A DNA stretch of 64,000 bases from Meridianimarinicoccus roseus (GCF_003172915.1 NZ_QGKU01000015.1:1-64000); one strand, 5' to 3'. Shown: positions 26,660 to 35,846, counted from the first letter of the stretch. Numbers and translations are program-made. The notes: generated by a model from the letters alone, not told the origin.

Positions 26660-26851
26660 ATGCCCATCGCCCCCCCCGAGACCGAGATCGTCGATGCCTG
26701 GCGCGTGGCCTGTGACGGCGGCGAAGGCGCGCTGGGTCATCCGCGCGTCTGGTACACCATTCCGCGCGGCACCGGCTGGGTGGAATGCCAGTACTGCGAC
26801 AAGAAGATTGTGCATCGCAGCTTCGCCGACAAGGTGGACCCGGACGCTTAG
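26660..26851 (+). CDS. CHCC-type zinc-finger protein (NDUFS6-like)
   Basis: The 63-residue protein has [26 protein letters not shown] then [13 protein letters not shown]: one Cys, the His of GHPRV and a CxxC make up the Cys-His-Cys-Cys zinc site of zf-CHCC proteins, related to the NDUFS6 accessory subunit of complex I. In alphaproteobacteria this small protein accompanies complex I, though the nuo genes are not here. AGGAAAGG precedes ATG 26660 by about six bases; ATG 26654 is also possible. A terminator follows. Confidence 0.9.
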   Translation: MPIAPPETEIVDAWRVACDGGEGALGHPRVWYTIPRGTGWVECQYCDKKIVHRSFADKVDPDA

Positions 26852-26873
26852 ACACAGCCCGGCGCATGGAACG

Positions 26874-26906
26874 GAAAAGCCCCGGCAAAAAATGGCGGGG
26901 CTTTTC
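26874..26906. terminator. Bidirectional stem-loop terminator
   Basis: GAAAAGCCCCG (26874-26884) pairs with CGGGGCTTTTC (26896-26906) around an A-rich loop. T-runs on both strands make it work for the CHCC gene and for the converging VPLPA pseudogene. Confidence 0.85.
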
Positions 26907-26923
26907 ATCGTCAAGGAAGGTGA

Positions 26924-27610
26924 TCAGGTCCGGCGGCGCACGCGGAGCAACGAGCAAGCCGAAACCGGCCAGTGTGGTCGCCAGCAGTGGCAGTGCAGCG
27001 GGCACGGGGATCGGGGCCGTCGGTATCGCGTTCCCCGAGAGGCTGGACGCGGCGAGCAGGTTGGTCTTGTCCTTCCCGAAGACTTCGAACTTGAACGCTT
27101 AGCTGCCGGGCAGGTCCGGATCGGCCGAGAAGCCGAAACCGAGATTGCCGAATGCATGGTCTCCATAGATTGTAAGGCCGTTCGGGCCACTGACGGCACC
27201 GATGAACGGGTTGATCGACTGGAAGGTGACCCCTGCGGTCGGGTCGAGATCGAAGGACAGCAGGTGGTCGAAACCCGAAATTGAAAGTCCGCTGCTGCCG
27301 GTGGGGTCCAGGGTGACCGACCAATCGAAGTTGAATACGGACCGGTTCGCCGGGTTCGTGGTCAGCGTCGGCGATTCAAAGGTGCAGGTGTCGATGCCGT
27401 CTTAGTTGAACACGTTCGCCGCAGGATACCGCTGCTTGCAGCGCAGGCCGACCTCGATAGTGTTGCGTGTCTCGCCGTTGAAGCTGCCGTTGGCATTGCC
27501 CGATCCAAAGATAACGTCGGGAATGACATTGCCTGTGCCGTTGACCGGCGCGGCCAGCGTTGCCGTTGCGCCAACCAACGTGGCGACGGGCGCGAATGAA
27601 AAAAACTCAT
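26924..27610 (-). pseudogene. Broken VPLPA-type exported protein
   Basis: One minus-strand frame reads as a secreted VPLPA protein but is damaged at four points. The start ATG at 27610 leads into a T7 tract; one more T would give a signal peptide beginning MSFFSFAPVATLVGA. An in-frame TAA stands at 27402-27404 in the context ANVFN-stop-DGIDTCTFES. A second TAA stands at 27099-27101 (DPDLPGS-stop-AFKFEVFGKD). After PIPVPAALPLLATTLAGFGLL a one-base shift is needed to reach the basic end RVRRRT and its stop at 26924. All pieces are collinear and otherwise well preserved (GTGNVIPDVIFGSGNANGSF, NPFIGAVSGPNGLTIYGDHA), so decay is recent. It fills most of the 935-base gap before polA. Confidence 0.8.
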
Positions 27611-27786
27611 GATGCCTCTCTGGAGCTATGCAAAGTGCTGAAGGGCGCACCGGTATCACCACCCGGTCAATGCGGGTGGGGCAGTTGGAAATATTTTGCC
27701 CGGATGCCGCGGCTCCGCTGCGTCGTGTGCTGGACCCCGTACGCGCAGCGGGATACCTGTCGGCCTAAAGCGCAAGGGGGCGGACC

Positions 27787-30573
27787 ATGGCATTCGGCAA
27801 GGGGCATCATCTTCATCTGATCGACGGGTCGGCCTTCATCTTCCGGGCCTACCACGCCCTGCCTCCATTGACGCGCAAGTCCGACGGGTTGCCGGTGGGC
27901 GCCGTGTCGGGCTTTTGCAACATGCTGCTGCGCTACATCGAAGAGAATACCGGGCCGGATGCGCCGACGCATGCCGCGGTGATCTTCGACAAGGGAAGCC
28001 ATACCTTCCGCAACGACCTGTATGACAAGTACAAGGGCAACCGGCCCGAGATGCCGGAGGATCTGCGCCCGCAGATCCCCCTGACGCGGGAGGCGACCCG
28101 CGCATTCAACGTCGCCTGCGAGGAGATGGAGGGCTTCGAGGCCGACGACATCATCGCCACGCTGGCGCGGCAGGCGCGCGAGGCGGGCGGCAGGGTCACG
28201 ATCATCAGTTCTGACAAGGACCTGATGCAGCTGGTCGGCGGCGGTGTGGAGATGCTGGATGCCATGAAAAACCTGCGCATCGACGCCGAAGGGGTGGAGG
28301 CCAAGTTCGGCGTAGGCCCGGACCGGGTGATCGATGTACAGGCGCTTGCCGGCGACAGCGTGGACAACGTGCCGGGCGCGCCGGGAATAGGGCTGAAGAC
28401 CGCTGCGCTCTTGATCAACGAATACGGCGATCTTGAGACGCTGCTGGAGCGCGCGGGCGAGATCAAGCAGCCCAAGCGGCGCCAAACGCTGATCGACAAT
28501 GCCGACCAGATCCGTCTGTCCAAACGGCTGGTCACGCTGGACTGCGACACGCCGCTGACCTTCACGCTCGACGATCTGGAAGTGCGCGATCCGGACCCGG
28601 AGACGCTGCTGAAGTTCCTGACCGAGATGGAGTTCCGCACCATCACCAAGCGCGTGAGCGAACGGATGGGCGTCGCCCCGCCCGCAGTGCCCGAACCCGC
28701 CGCGCCCGAAACGGTGGCAGATGACATCCCGTTCGATCCGGAGGCCTACGAGGTCGTGCGCGACGCGGAGGCGCTTTCGGTCTGGATCGACCGGATCATG
28801 GAGCGGGGCTGGGTCGCGCTGGATACCGAAACGACCGGGCTTGACGATATGCGGGTGGATCTTGTGGGTATCAGCCTTGCGGTAGAATTGGGCCGGGCCT
28901 GCTATATCCCGCTGCGCCACAAGGCCGCCGACCGCGACGACCTGTTCGGATCCGATGCGCTGGCCGAGGGGCAGATGGATCCGGACACCTGCATCGCCAT
29001 GCTCAAGCCGGTGTTCGAGGATCCGTCGATCCTGAAGATCGGCCAGAACATGAAATACGATGCCAAGGTGCTGGCACGGCAGGGGATCGATGTGGCACCG
29101 ATCGACGACACGATGCTGATTTCCTATGCCCAGCACGCGGGTCTGCACGGGCACGGCATGGACACGCTGAGCGAACGGTATCTCGATCACACGCCGATCC
29201 CGATCAAGCCGCTGCTGGGCACCGGCAAGTCAGCCATCACATTCGACCGCGTACCGATCGAAAAGGCCGCGCCCTATGCGGCCGAGGATGCCGACATCAC
29301 GCTGCGGCTATGGCATTCGCTCAAGCCGAACCTGCACCGTGCGAAGGTCACGACCGTTTACGAGACGATGGAACGCCCGCTGGTGCCGGTGCTGTCGGCG
29401 ATGGAACGCGCGGGCATCAAGGTGGACCGCGACACGCTGAGCCGCATGTCCGCCGCATTCGCGCAGAAGATGGCTGGGCTGGAGGCCGAGATTCACGAAC
29501 TGGCGGGCGAAAGCTTCAACGTCGGCAGCCCCAAGCAGCTGGGCGAGATCCTGTTCGACAAGATGGGTCTTGAGGGCGGGAAGAAGGGCAAGACCGGCGC
29601 CTATGCCACCGGTGCAGACGTGCTGGAGGATCTGGCGACCGAACACGACCTTCCGGCGCGCGTGCTCGACTGGCGGCAACTCAGCAAGCTGAAATCCACC
29701 TATACGGACGCGCTTCAGGACCACATCAACCCCGATACCGGGCGGGTACATACCAGTTACATGATCGCCGGTGCGGCGACGGGGCGGCTCGCATCGACAG
29801 ATCCGAACCTGCAGAACATCCCGATCCGGTCCGAAGAGGGGCGGCGTATACGGCAGGCCTTCGTGGCCGAGGAAGGCAAGGTGCTTCTGGCACTCGACTA
29901 TAGCCAGATCGAGCTTCGCATCCTGGCCCATATCGCCGGGATCGACGCGCTGAAGGAGGCCTTCCGCGACGGGCAGGACATTCACGCCGCCACCGCGTCC
30001 GAGATGTTCGGCGTGCCGTTGGACCAGATGACGCCGGATGTGCGCCGACAGGCCAAGGCGATCAACTTCGGGGTGATCTACGGCATTTCGGGCTTCGGGC
30101 TGGCGCGGAACCTGCGCATTCCGCGGGCCGAGGCGCAGGGTTTCATCGACCGGTATTTCGAACGCTTCCCGGGCATCAAGGATTACATGGCTGACACCAC
30201 CGCCTTCGCCAAGGAACACGGCTTCGTGCAGACGCTTTTCGGGCGAAAGATCCACACGCCCGAGATTTCGGCCAGCGGGCCGCGCGCCGGGTTCGCAAAG
30301 CGCGCCGCGATCAATGCGCCGATTCAGGGCACGGCGGCCGACGTGATCCGCCGCGCGATGATCCGTATGCCGGACGCGATCGCGGACCTGCCTGCCACGA
30401 TGCTTCTCCAGGTCCATGACGAATTGCTGTTCGAGGTGGAGGAAGGCGCCGTCGATGCCGTGACCGAGCGCGTTCGCGAGATCATGGAAGGCGCGGCCAT
30501 GCCGGCGGTAGACTTGACCGTGCCGCTGACCGTGGATGCCGGTTCCGGTGCGAACTGGAGCGAAGCGCACTGA
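27787..30573 (+). CDS. polA: DNA polymerase I
   Basis: The 928-residue repair and Okazaki-processing polymerase has all three domains. The 5'-3' exonuclease (1 to about 300) begins HHLHLIDGSAFIFRAYHAL and contains GFEADDIIATLA and LAGDSVDNVPGAPGIG. The 3'-5' proofreading domain (about 320-520) keeps DTETTGLDD near residue 346 and YAAEDADITLRLW, so it looks active. The polymerase domain has motif A LALDYSQIELRILAHIAG (near 700), motif B QAKAINFGVIYGISGFG (near 755) and motif C LLQVHDELLFEVEE (near 875). The ATG follows a GGGGG stretch. It is the only gene of its unit. Confidence 0.97.
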   Translation: MAFGKGHHLHLIDGSAFIFRAYHALPPLTRKSDGLPVGAVSGFCNMLLRYIEENTGPDAPTHAAVIFDKGSHTFRNDLYDKYKGNRPEMPEDLRPQIPLTREATRAFNVACEEMEGFEADDIIATLARQAREAGGRVTIISSDKDLMQLVGGGVEMLDAMKNLRIDAEGVEAKFGVGPDRVIDVQALAGDSVDNVPGAPGIGLKTAALLINEYGDLETLLERAGEIKQPKRRQTLIDNADQIRLSKRLVTLDCDTPLTFTLDDLEVRDPDPETLLKFLTEMEFRTITKRVSERMGVAPPAVPEPAAPETVADDIPFDPEAYEVVRDAEALSVWIDRIMERGWVALDTETTGLDDMRVDLVGISLAVELGRACYIPLRHKAADRDDLFGSDALAEGQMDPDTCIAMLKPVFEDPSILKIGQNMKYDAKVLARQGIDVAPIDDTMLISYAQHAGLHGHGMDTLSERYLDHTPIPIKPLLGTGKSAITFDRVPIEKAAPYAAEDADITLRLWHSLKPNLHRAKVTTVYETMERPLVPVLSAMERAGIKVDRDTLSRMSAAFAQKMAGLEAEIHELAGESFNVGSPKQLGEILFDKMGLEGGKKGKTGAYATGADVLEDLATEHDLPARVLDWRQLSKLKSTYTDALQDHINPDTGRVHTSYMIAGAATGRLASTDPNLQNIPIRSEEGRRIRQAFVAEEGKVLLALDYSQIELRILAHIAGIDALKEAFRDGQDIHAATASEMFGVPLDQMTPDVRRQAKAINFGVIYGISGFGLARNLRIPRAEAQGFIDRYFERFPGIKDYMADTTAFAKEHGFVQTLFGRKIHTPEISASGPRAGFAKRAAINAPIQGTAADVIRRAMIRMPDAIADLPATMLLQVHDELLFEVEEGAVDAVTERVREIMEGAAMPAVDLTVPLTVDAGSGANWSEAH

Positions 30574-30653
30574 CGCAGCGACAGCTCGTACTTTGGTTTC
30601 GTCTTTCTCCGTGGTAACCTCGGTTAAGGAAACCTTGAGAACGGGATGTAGTC

Positions 30654-31376
30654 ATGTTTGTGAGAAGCCTTTTTGCCCTGGTCCTGCTGGCCGCGGGTCC
30701 TGCGTCGGCGCTGAGCCTGATACCGGGGGAAACCCTGTCGTCGTCGGACTATTTCGACTTGGGAGAGGTGGCCGACGGCGATCCGGCCTTCTTCGGGACT
30801 GTGCTCGATGTCGTGACCCGCTCCGCGACCGAAGTTCGGGACGGTGTCGTCGGTCCGGGGCCAGTGATCCCCGGACTCTACGATGTTACCGGCACGATCA
30901 TGGTCACGGTCCATCGGTCCGCCACGGGCCGCACCGTGTTCGCCTATGATTTCTCGTCCATCGACAACAGCGGGGCCGGGATCAATGGCGCACGGGTGTT
31001 CACCGTCTCGGGCTTCGCCGGGTATACGATCGACCTTGGATGGAACTTCGACTCCTTTCCCTATGTCCCGGCGATTTCACGCTCGGCCGATGGGGATACC
31101 GTGACGGTGGAATACTTCGACCCGCGCGACACCCAAGTCAGCCTCGAGACGATCCTGCTTGCGACCGATGCGCCGACCTTCTCGTTTGGCGGATCGGGCA
31201 CCGTTGGGATCGAGATCGATAGTTTCGGGACGACCGTCCGGTCATTGTCGGAGCTTCCCGCACCGTCTGCCGTGCCGCTTCCGGCGGCTGGACTGCTTCT
31301 GGCCGGAGCCTTGGGGCTTGCCGGGTTCTCCCGGCGTGTGGCCCGTGCGGGTGCGGCAGCGTGTCCGCCATCTTGA
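30654..31376 (+). CDS. Exported protein with VPLPA-type C-terminal sorting signal
   Basis: The 240-residue product has a signal peptide (MFVRSLFALVLLAAGPASA), a beta-rich middle without a domain I recognise, and a C-terminal tag SAVPLPAAGLLLAGALGLAGFSRRVARAG, i.e. VPLPA, hydrophobic helix and basic cluster, extended by a few residues. It is presumably delivered to the envelope or outside and processed by an exosortase encoded elsewhere. It shares only the tag architecture with the 22037-23356 protein. It stands alone after polA, with a short gap of 80 bases. Confidence 0.8.
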   Translation: MFVRSLFALVLLAAGPASALSLIPGETLSSSDYFDLGEVADGDPAFFGTVLDVVTRSATEVRDGVVGPGPVIPGLYDVTGTIMVTVHRSATGRTVFAYDFSSIDNSGAGINGARVFTVSGFAGYTIDLGWNFDSFPYVPAISRSADGDTVTVEYFDPRDTQVSLETILLATDAPTFSFGGSGTVGIEIDSFGTTVRSLSELPAPSAVPLPAAGLLLAGALGLAGFSRRVARAGAAACPPS

Positions 31377-31456
31377 AGCGCGGGGCAGGGTGCTTACGTC
31401 TGACAGGCTGCGCAGGTCAGCGCGGCCCGTTCCTTGCCCTAACCAGAGACGTCGAC

Positions 31457-31534
31457 ATGTTGTTGCACCTGATCCACACCGTCGCGATTGCCGTTCTGGC
31501 CGCCGCCCTCTTCGTCCTGCCGCTGTCGGCCTGA
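31457..31534 (+). CDS. Possible 25-residue hydrophobic peptide upstream of the CDF gene
   Basis: An ATG-to-TGA frame encodes MLLHLIHTVAIAV then LAAALFVLPLSA, a single hydrophobic helix with two His. It lies in the 224-base gap between the VPLPA gene and the CDF exporter. No convincing RBS is seen (AGAGACG is upstream), so it may be chance; a metal-responsive leader peptide is only a possibility. Confidence 0.2.
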   Translation: MLLHLIHTVAIAVLAAALFVLPLSA

Positions 31535-31600
31535 TCCGTACGACCCACGCGCCGCTACGCCGACTTGACGCAAGCGGCGCGATCGCGTTGGTGTATGTGC

Positions 31601-32542
31601 ATGTCGCGCGGACACGGGCACCATCATCATAAAGGCCATTCGCACCACCTGCACCTGCTGGAAAACGGCGGGGACCGTCGGGTGGCTTGGGCGGTGGCGG
31701 CGAACGTACTGCTGACAGCGGGACAGATTGCCGGTGGGATCGTGTCCGGATCAATCGCGCTGATTGCCGATGCGATCCACAACCTCAGCGATGCGATGAC
31801 GCTGGTGATCGCGTTGGTGGCGCGGCGCATCGCACGGCGGCCCAGCGATGCCACGATGACCTTCGGCTACGGCCGCGCCGAAACGGTGGCCGCGCTGGTG
31901 AATTACACCACGCTGATTCTGATCTCGCTCTACCTCGCCTACGAGGCGGTCTGGCGGCTTCTTGATCCTACGCAAATCACCGGCTGGATCGTGATCGCTG
32001 TCGCCGGTCTGGCGCTGGCCGTGGACGTGCTGACGGCGATGTTGACCTACAGCATGTCAAAGGACAGCCTGAATATCCGCGCGGCCTTCCTGCACAACAT
32101 GGCCGATGCCGGCACCTCGGTCGCGGTGATCCTGGGCGGTGTGCTGGTCATGCTGTTCGACTGGCGGCTGGTCGATCCGCTGCTGACGCTGGGCATTTCG
32201 GGCTACATCCTTTGGCACGCGCTGACCGATATCGGCCCGGTGATCCGCATCCTTATGCTGGGGGTGCCGCCCGGGGTGGACCCGCACGAGGTTGCCCGCG
32301 CCGTGCGCGGCGTGGCGGGCGTGGCCGGTGTACACAACATCTACCTTTGGCAGATCGACGAGCGTCGGTTCACGCTTCAGGCGCATCTCGTGCTGCACGG
32401 AGCGACCGACGAGGCCGAGGCGCGCCGCGCCGTGCGTGCGCTCCTGGCCCGCGAGTTCCGGCTGGGGCAAGTCACACTGGAGACCGAACGCGCGGAAGCC
32501 GGATGTGCAAACCCCGCGCTGATCGGCAGCGGGGCGGGTTGA
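31601..32542 (+). CDS. Cation diffusion facilitator (zinc/cobalt/cadmium exporter)
   Basis: The 313-residue inner-membrane antiporter opens with a His-rich segment (GHGHHHHKGHSHHLHLL) and has six transmembrane helices. The transport site is visible as HNLSD in helix 2 and HNMAD in helix 5, the HxxxD pairs common in Zn/Cd-type CDF proteins. A cytoplasmic C-terminal domain holds VAGVHNIYLWQIDERRFTLQAHLVL. ATG 31601 or the ATG two codons earlier are both plausible; the frame is open to a TTG at 31565. The metal is inferred from the family. It is followed by the usp gene. Confidence 0.9.
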   Translation: MSRGHGHHHHKGHSHHLHLLENGGDRRVAWAVAANVLLTAGQIAGGIVSGSIALIADAIHNLSDAMTLVIALVARRIARRPSDATMTFGYGRAETVAALVNYTTLILISLYLAYEAVWRLLDPTQITGWIVIAVAGLALAVDVLTAMLTYSMSKDSLNIRAAFLHNMADAGTSVAVILGGVLVMLFDWRLVDPLLTLGISGYILWHALTDIGPVIRILMLGVPPGVDPHEVARAVRGVAGVAGVHNIYLWQIDERRFTLQAHLVLHGATDEAEARRAVRALLAREFRLGQVTLETERAEAGCANPALIGSGAG

Positions 32543-32639
32543 CACCGTTCGGCCGCCATGGCTTGCCCGCCCCGCGCCATGCCCTGTCCATTCGGCCAAG
32601 TCCGCCGATCACGCGCCATGCAATGAAAGGAGCCCAACC

Positions 32640-33059
32640 ATGCCCGGCACCGTCAAGACGATCCTGTGTCCCGTGAACCTGCGCCACGCGGCGGACACCA
32701 CGGGCGCCTACGCCACCGCCCTTGCCGAGGCGGCGATGCATGACGCGGACCTGTGGGTCGTCACCGTCGCCCCCGAGATGGAGCGCAACCTGAACATTTA
32801 CGACAGCGAGAAATACTGGGGCCAGAAGCTGCGCGAGTTTCTTGCCGCGAACCCACCCGGCGCCGTGCGGGTCCAGACCCGCGTGCTCAAAGGCGCGGCG
32901 CATCGGCAGATCGTGAAGTTTGCGTTGAAGTCTGACATCGACCTGATCGTAATGTCTTCGGCCAACCCGCGCATCTCGGACTACCTGCTGGGCACCACGG
33001 CCAGCCATGTCGTCTCGCACGCGCCCTGTTCCGTCTACGTGGTGCGTGAACCGGACTGA
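32640..33059 (+). CDS. Universal stress protein (UspA family)
   Basis: The 139-residue cytosolic protein has the Usp alpha/beta fold: KTILCPVNLRHAADTTGAYATAL at the start, DLWVVTVAPEM, and the C-terminal DLIVMSSANPRISDYLLGTTASHVVSHAPCSVYVV. In the last, the nucleotide-loop pattern G-2x-G-9x-G(S/T) is degraded: SSANPRISDYLLGTTA has only the final GT. ATP binding is therefore doubtful. AAAGGAGC precedes the ATG. It probably shares a transcript with the CDF gene, 97 bases upstream. Confidence 0.88.
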   Translation: MPGTVKTILCPVNLRHAADTTGAYATALAEAAMHDADLWVVTVAPEMERNLNIYDSEKYWGQKLREFLAANPPGAVRVQTRVLKGAAHRQIVKFALKSDIDLIVMSSANPRISDYLLGTTASHVVSHAPCSVYVVREPD

Positions 33060-33093
33060 CGCCGCTGGCGGCACTGACTGGCCGCGCGCGCCG

Positions 33094-33327
33094 TCACTTG
33101 CCGGAAGTGGCCGTCAACCGCGCGACCATCCGGCGCGCCAGCGGTGCCACCACGATTACCGCCGGGAAGGCCACGGCCCAGCTGGAAATCCACGATGCCA
33201 TCCAGACACCCACGAAATCGGGATCGAGCGGCACGGTGCGCAGGGTCGAGATGCCCGAGACGAGAAAGGACATCATCCCGCTCAGCAGCAGGCTGAACAG
33301 AAGGTTGGAATAGCGGGGATTGATCAT
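33094..33327 (-). CDS. DUF2798 small membrane protein
   Basis: The 77-residue protein has two hydrophobic helices, LLFSLLLSGMMSFLVSGISTL and WISSWAVAFPAVIVVAPLA, ending in RRMVARLTA. This matches the DUF2798 pattern, whose function is unknown. It is convergent with usp and upstream of the hemolysin-III-like gene by 90 bases in the reverse direction. There are no catalytic-looking residues. Confidence 0.82.
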   Translation of the reverse strand: MINPRYSNLLFSLLLSGMMSFLVSGISTLRTVPLDPDFVGVWMASWISSWAVAFPAVIVVAPLARRMVARLTATSGK

Positions 33328-33417
33328 GGGAGTCTAACACCTTTGGTCTGCGCCGCCCCTTTAGACCGCCCTGCCGGGCTTTGCCCAGCCCCAACGGCCT
33401 GTGTCAGGCGCGGCGGA

Positions 33418-34122
33418 TCACAGCACGGGCACCGCCGTTCCGAGCGCGGTGTCCGACAGGTGCAACGTGACTGCGACGAAGAACAGCACACTGGCCAGCA
33501 GTACGAACCCATGCCAGATCGCTGTGTGGAAGGGCAGGTTCTCCCACAGGAAAAACGCGGTGCCGATCGTGTAGATCACGCCCCCAGCGACGATCAGCGC
33601 CAGCACCGCGGGCGAGAGGGTGGCAAAAAGCGACCAGCCCAGCACGAGCCCGGCCCAGCCCATGCCGAGATAGAGCGCGAATCCCGGCCAACGCGCGCGA
33701 CCGAGCGCGAAGACATGCAGCCCGCATCCCGCCACCGCCGCGCCCCAGAGCCCGGCAACAAGCCCTCCGCCGGCGCCACCCGAAAGCAGCGCGAAGGGCG
33801 TGTAGGTTCCAGCAATCTTCAGGTAAATCGCCGAATGGTCGAGTCGCAGAAGCCACGGCTTCCAGTCTGGGCGCGGCATGTGGTGATACAGCGCCGAGCA
33901 GACCAGCATGGCGATCAGCGTCGCGCCGTAGATTCCGGTCGCCAGCAGTGCGGTGACGTTGCCGTGCCACTGCGCCGCAAGCGTCACCAGCACTGGCACC
34001 GCCACCAGAGCGGCGGCGAGCCCGACAAGGTGGACGGCGGCATCGCCTAGAGTCTCGGCGCGGCTGGGCACGGACGGAACGGGTGCCGCTTGCGAGTCCT
34101 GCGGGAAGAAGCTGTGTGTCAT
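33418..34122 (-). CDS. Hemolysin III / PAQR family membrane protein
   Basis: The 234-residue seven-helix protein shows the family metal-site residues: SALYHHMPRPDWKPWLLRLDHSAIYLKIAGTYTPF (Ser, His and the LDHSAIY motif) and near the end NLPFHTAIWHGFVLLASVLFFVAV, giving the HxxxH pair. Members are called hemolysin III, YqfA or TrhA; in bacteria they affect membrane lipid homeostasis rather than lysis. The N-terminal 25 residues are a polar extension. It stands between DUF2798 and DUF1285 genes. Confidence 0.88.
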   Translation of the reverse strand: MTHSFFPQDSQAAPVPSVPSRAETLGDAAVHLVGLAAALVAVPVLVTLAAQWHGNVTALLATGIYGATLIAMLVCSALYHHMPRPDWKPWLLRLDHSAIYLKIAGTYTPFALLSGGAGGGLVAGLWGAAVAGCGLHVFALGRARWPGFALYLGMGWAGLVLGWSLFATLSPAVLALIVAGGVIYTIGTAFFLWENLPFHTAIWHGFVLLASVLFFVAVTLHLSDTALGTAVPVL

Positions 34123-34166
34123 TCGCCGATGATAGGCGTTTTGTGCCGGATTCGAAACCGGGGGCG

Positions 34167-34781
34167 TCAGTCGGCGGGAAGCTCGGCCGCCGGGATGATC
34201 GGGAAGAACGTTCCTGCGGATCGGACGCCGAACCAGTCCATGCCATCATGCGGGGCGGTCTCGCCCATCTCGACCAGCCGGTAGAAGCTCTTGCGGTCGA
34301 TAAGCGCCTCCAGCCCGGCGCGCACCATGACATAGGGCGACGGCTCGCCGCTTTCCGGGTCGCGCACCACGCGGATCGGGTGGTCAGGTCCGGCATCCAC
34401 CGTGTCGCCGACCTGTGTCGTGAAGACCAGCACCTGCCCGCCATCCCGCGTCTGCGCACTGATGTCGATGGCGACGAACGGTGCGTCCTGCACGCGGATG
34501 CCCACTTTCTCGACCGGGGTCACGAGGAAATATCGCCCGTCCTCCAGTTTCAGAATGGATGAAAAAAGCCGCACCAGCGCCGGGCGGCCAATCGGCGTGC
34601 CCATGTAGAACCATGTCCCGTCGCGGCGGATTTCCATATCTATGTCGCCGCAGAATGGCGGGTTCCACAGGTGCACCGGCGGCGGGCCCTTCTTCGTTGC
34701 GGCCCGGGCGGAGGCGACAAGGTCGTCTGGAGAGGGTTTCACGATGTTTTGTGCTGCCACGTCTTTTGCAAATTTTGCCAT
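34167..34781 (-). CDS. DUF1285 family protein
   Basis: The 204-residue soluble protein carries PPVHLWNPPFCGDIDMEIRRDGTWFYMGTPIGR followed by LVRLFSSILKLEDGRYFLVTPVEKVGI, matching DUF1285, a two-subdomain fold of unknown function seen in proteobacteria. A start at 34781 gives MAKFAKDVAAQN; the frame is open far upstream by GC bias. It is divergent from the MoxR gene with only 57 bases between them. In Rhodobacterales it recurs beside this MoxR/DUF58 module, so a shared role is possible. Confidence 0.88.
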   Translation of the reverse strand: MAKFAKDVAAQNIVKPSPDDLVASARAATKKGPPPVHLWNPPFCGDIDMEIRRDGTWFYMGTPIGRPALVRLFSSILKLEDGRYFLVTPVEKVGIRVQDAPFVAIDISAQTRDGGQVLVFTTQVGDTVDAGPDHPIRVVRDPESGEPSPYVMVRAGLEALIDRKSFYRLVEMGETAPHDGMDWFGVRSAGTFFPIIPAAELPAD

Positions 34782-34838
34782 TTGAGTCGTGCGGGATATG
34801 TGCCTTGATGAGGATATAAGGGCAGCGGAGAATTTGTC

Positions 34839-35846
34839 ATGGCCGAAGACAGCGACCTCGTGAGAGAAATCGAAGCACTGGGCGAACAGCTTGCGGCCGC
34901 GAAACAGAGCATCACGCAGCGCTTCATCGGTCAGGAACGGGTTGTTGATCTGACCCTCGCGGCCCTCCTTTGCGGCGGCCATGGTCTGTTGATCGGCCTG
35001 CCTGGGCTGGGCAAGACCCGCCTGATTGAAACTCTGAGCACCGTGATGGGGATCAACAGTGCCCGGATTCAGTTCACACCCGACCTGATGCCTGCCGACA
35101 TTCTCGGCTCCGAGGTTCTGGAAACGGGCGAGGATGGACGGCGCAGCTTCCGCTTCATCCAAGGTCCGGTCTTCACTCAGCTTCTGATGGCGGACGAGAT
35201 CAACCGCGCCAGCCCGCGCACCCAGTCCGCGCTTCTGCAGGCGATGCAGGAGAAATCGGTGACCATCGCCGGTCAACCCCATGCTCTTGATCCGCCGTTT
35301 CATGTTCTGGCGACGCAGAACCCGATCGAACAGGAAGGCACATATCCGCTCCCCGAGGCTCAGCTTGACCGGTTCCTCGTACAGATCGATGTTCTGAATC
35401 CGGACCGCGACACCGAACGCGACATCCTTCTGGCCACCACCGGGGTGGAGGAAGCGGTTTCGCACCAGGTTTTCGACGGACCGAGCCTGCTGGCGGCCCA
35501 GCTTTTATTGCGCCGGATGCCGGTGGGCGAGGCGGTTGTGGAAACCATCCTCGATCTTGTCCGCGCCTGCCGCCCCGAGGATTCGGCGGCGCCAGCACTC
35601 GTGCGGGAGTCGGTGGCTTGGGGGCCGGGACCGCGCGCGGCGCAGGCTCTGATGCTGACGGTGCGCGCACAGGCGCTGCTGGAGGGGCGTCTGGTGCCCA
35701 CCGCCGAGGATGTGGCGCGTATGGCCGTGCCGGTCTTGGTCCACCGGATGCAGTTGACCTTCGCCGCGCGCGCGCGCGGCGAAGGACTGCGGCCCTTGAT
35801 TGAACAGATTGCCGCGCACACGACCCGGACCGAGGCGGCGGCGTGA
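34839..35846 (+). CDS. MoxR-type AAA+ ATPase
   Basis: The 335-residue ATPase has Walker A IGLPGLGKTRLIETL, Walker B LLMADEINRASPRTQSALLQAMQEK, a sensor-1 Asn in LATQNPIEQEGTYPLPEAQLDRF and the MoxR-specific insert. MoxR proteins act as chaperone-like ATPases with VWA partners, which fits the next three genes. It ends in a GTGA overlap with the DUF58 gene. The N-terminal 40 residues form a helix rich in Glu/Gln/Lys. Confidence 0.93.
   Translation: MAEDSDLVREIEALGEQLAAAKQSITQRFIGQERVVDLTLAALLCGGHGLLIGLPGLGKTRLIETLSTVMGINSARIQFTPDLMPADILGSEVLETGEDGRRSFRFIQGPVFTQLLMADEINRASPRTQSALLQAMQEKSVTIAGQPHALDPPFHVLATQNPIEQEGTYPLPEAQLDRFLVQIDVLNPDRDTERDILLATTGVEEAVSHQVFDGPSLLAAQLLLRRMPVGEAVVETILDLVRACRPEDSAAPALVRESVAWGPGPRAAQALMLTVRAQALLEGRLVPTAEDVARMAVPVLVHRMQLTFAARARGEGLRPLIEQIAAHTTRTEAAA

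Noticed and set aside
30615-30640. Possible second CtrA box before the VPLPA gene at 30654
   Set aside because: GTAA and TTAA are six bases apart, not seven, and one half is mismatched.
33418-34122. Hemolysin III as a toxin
   Set aside because: Family members are housekeeping PAQR membrane proteins; no virulence context.
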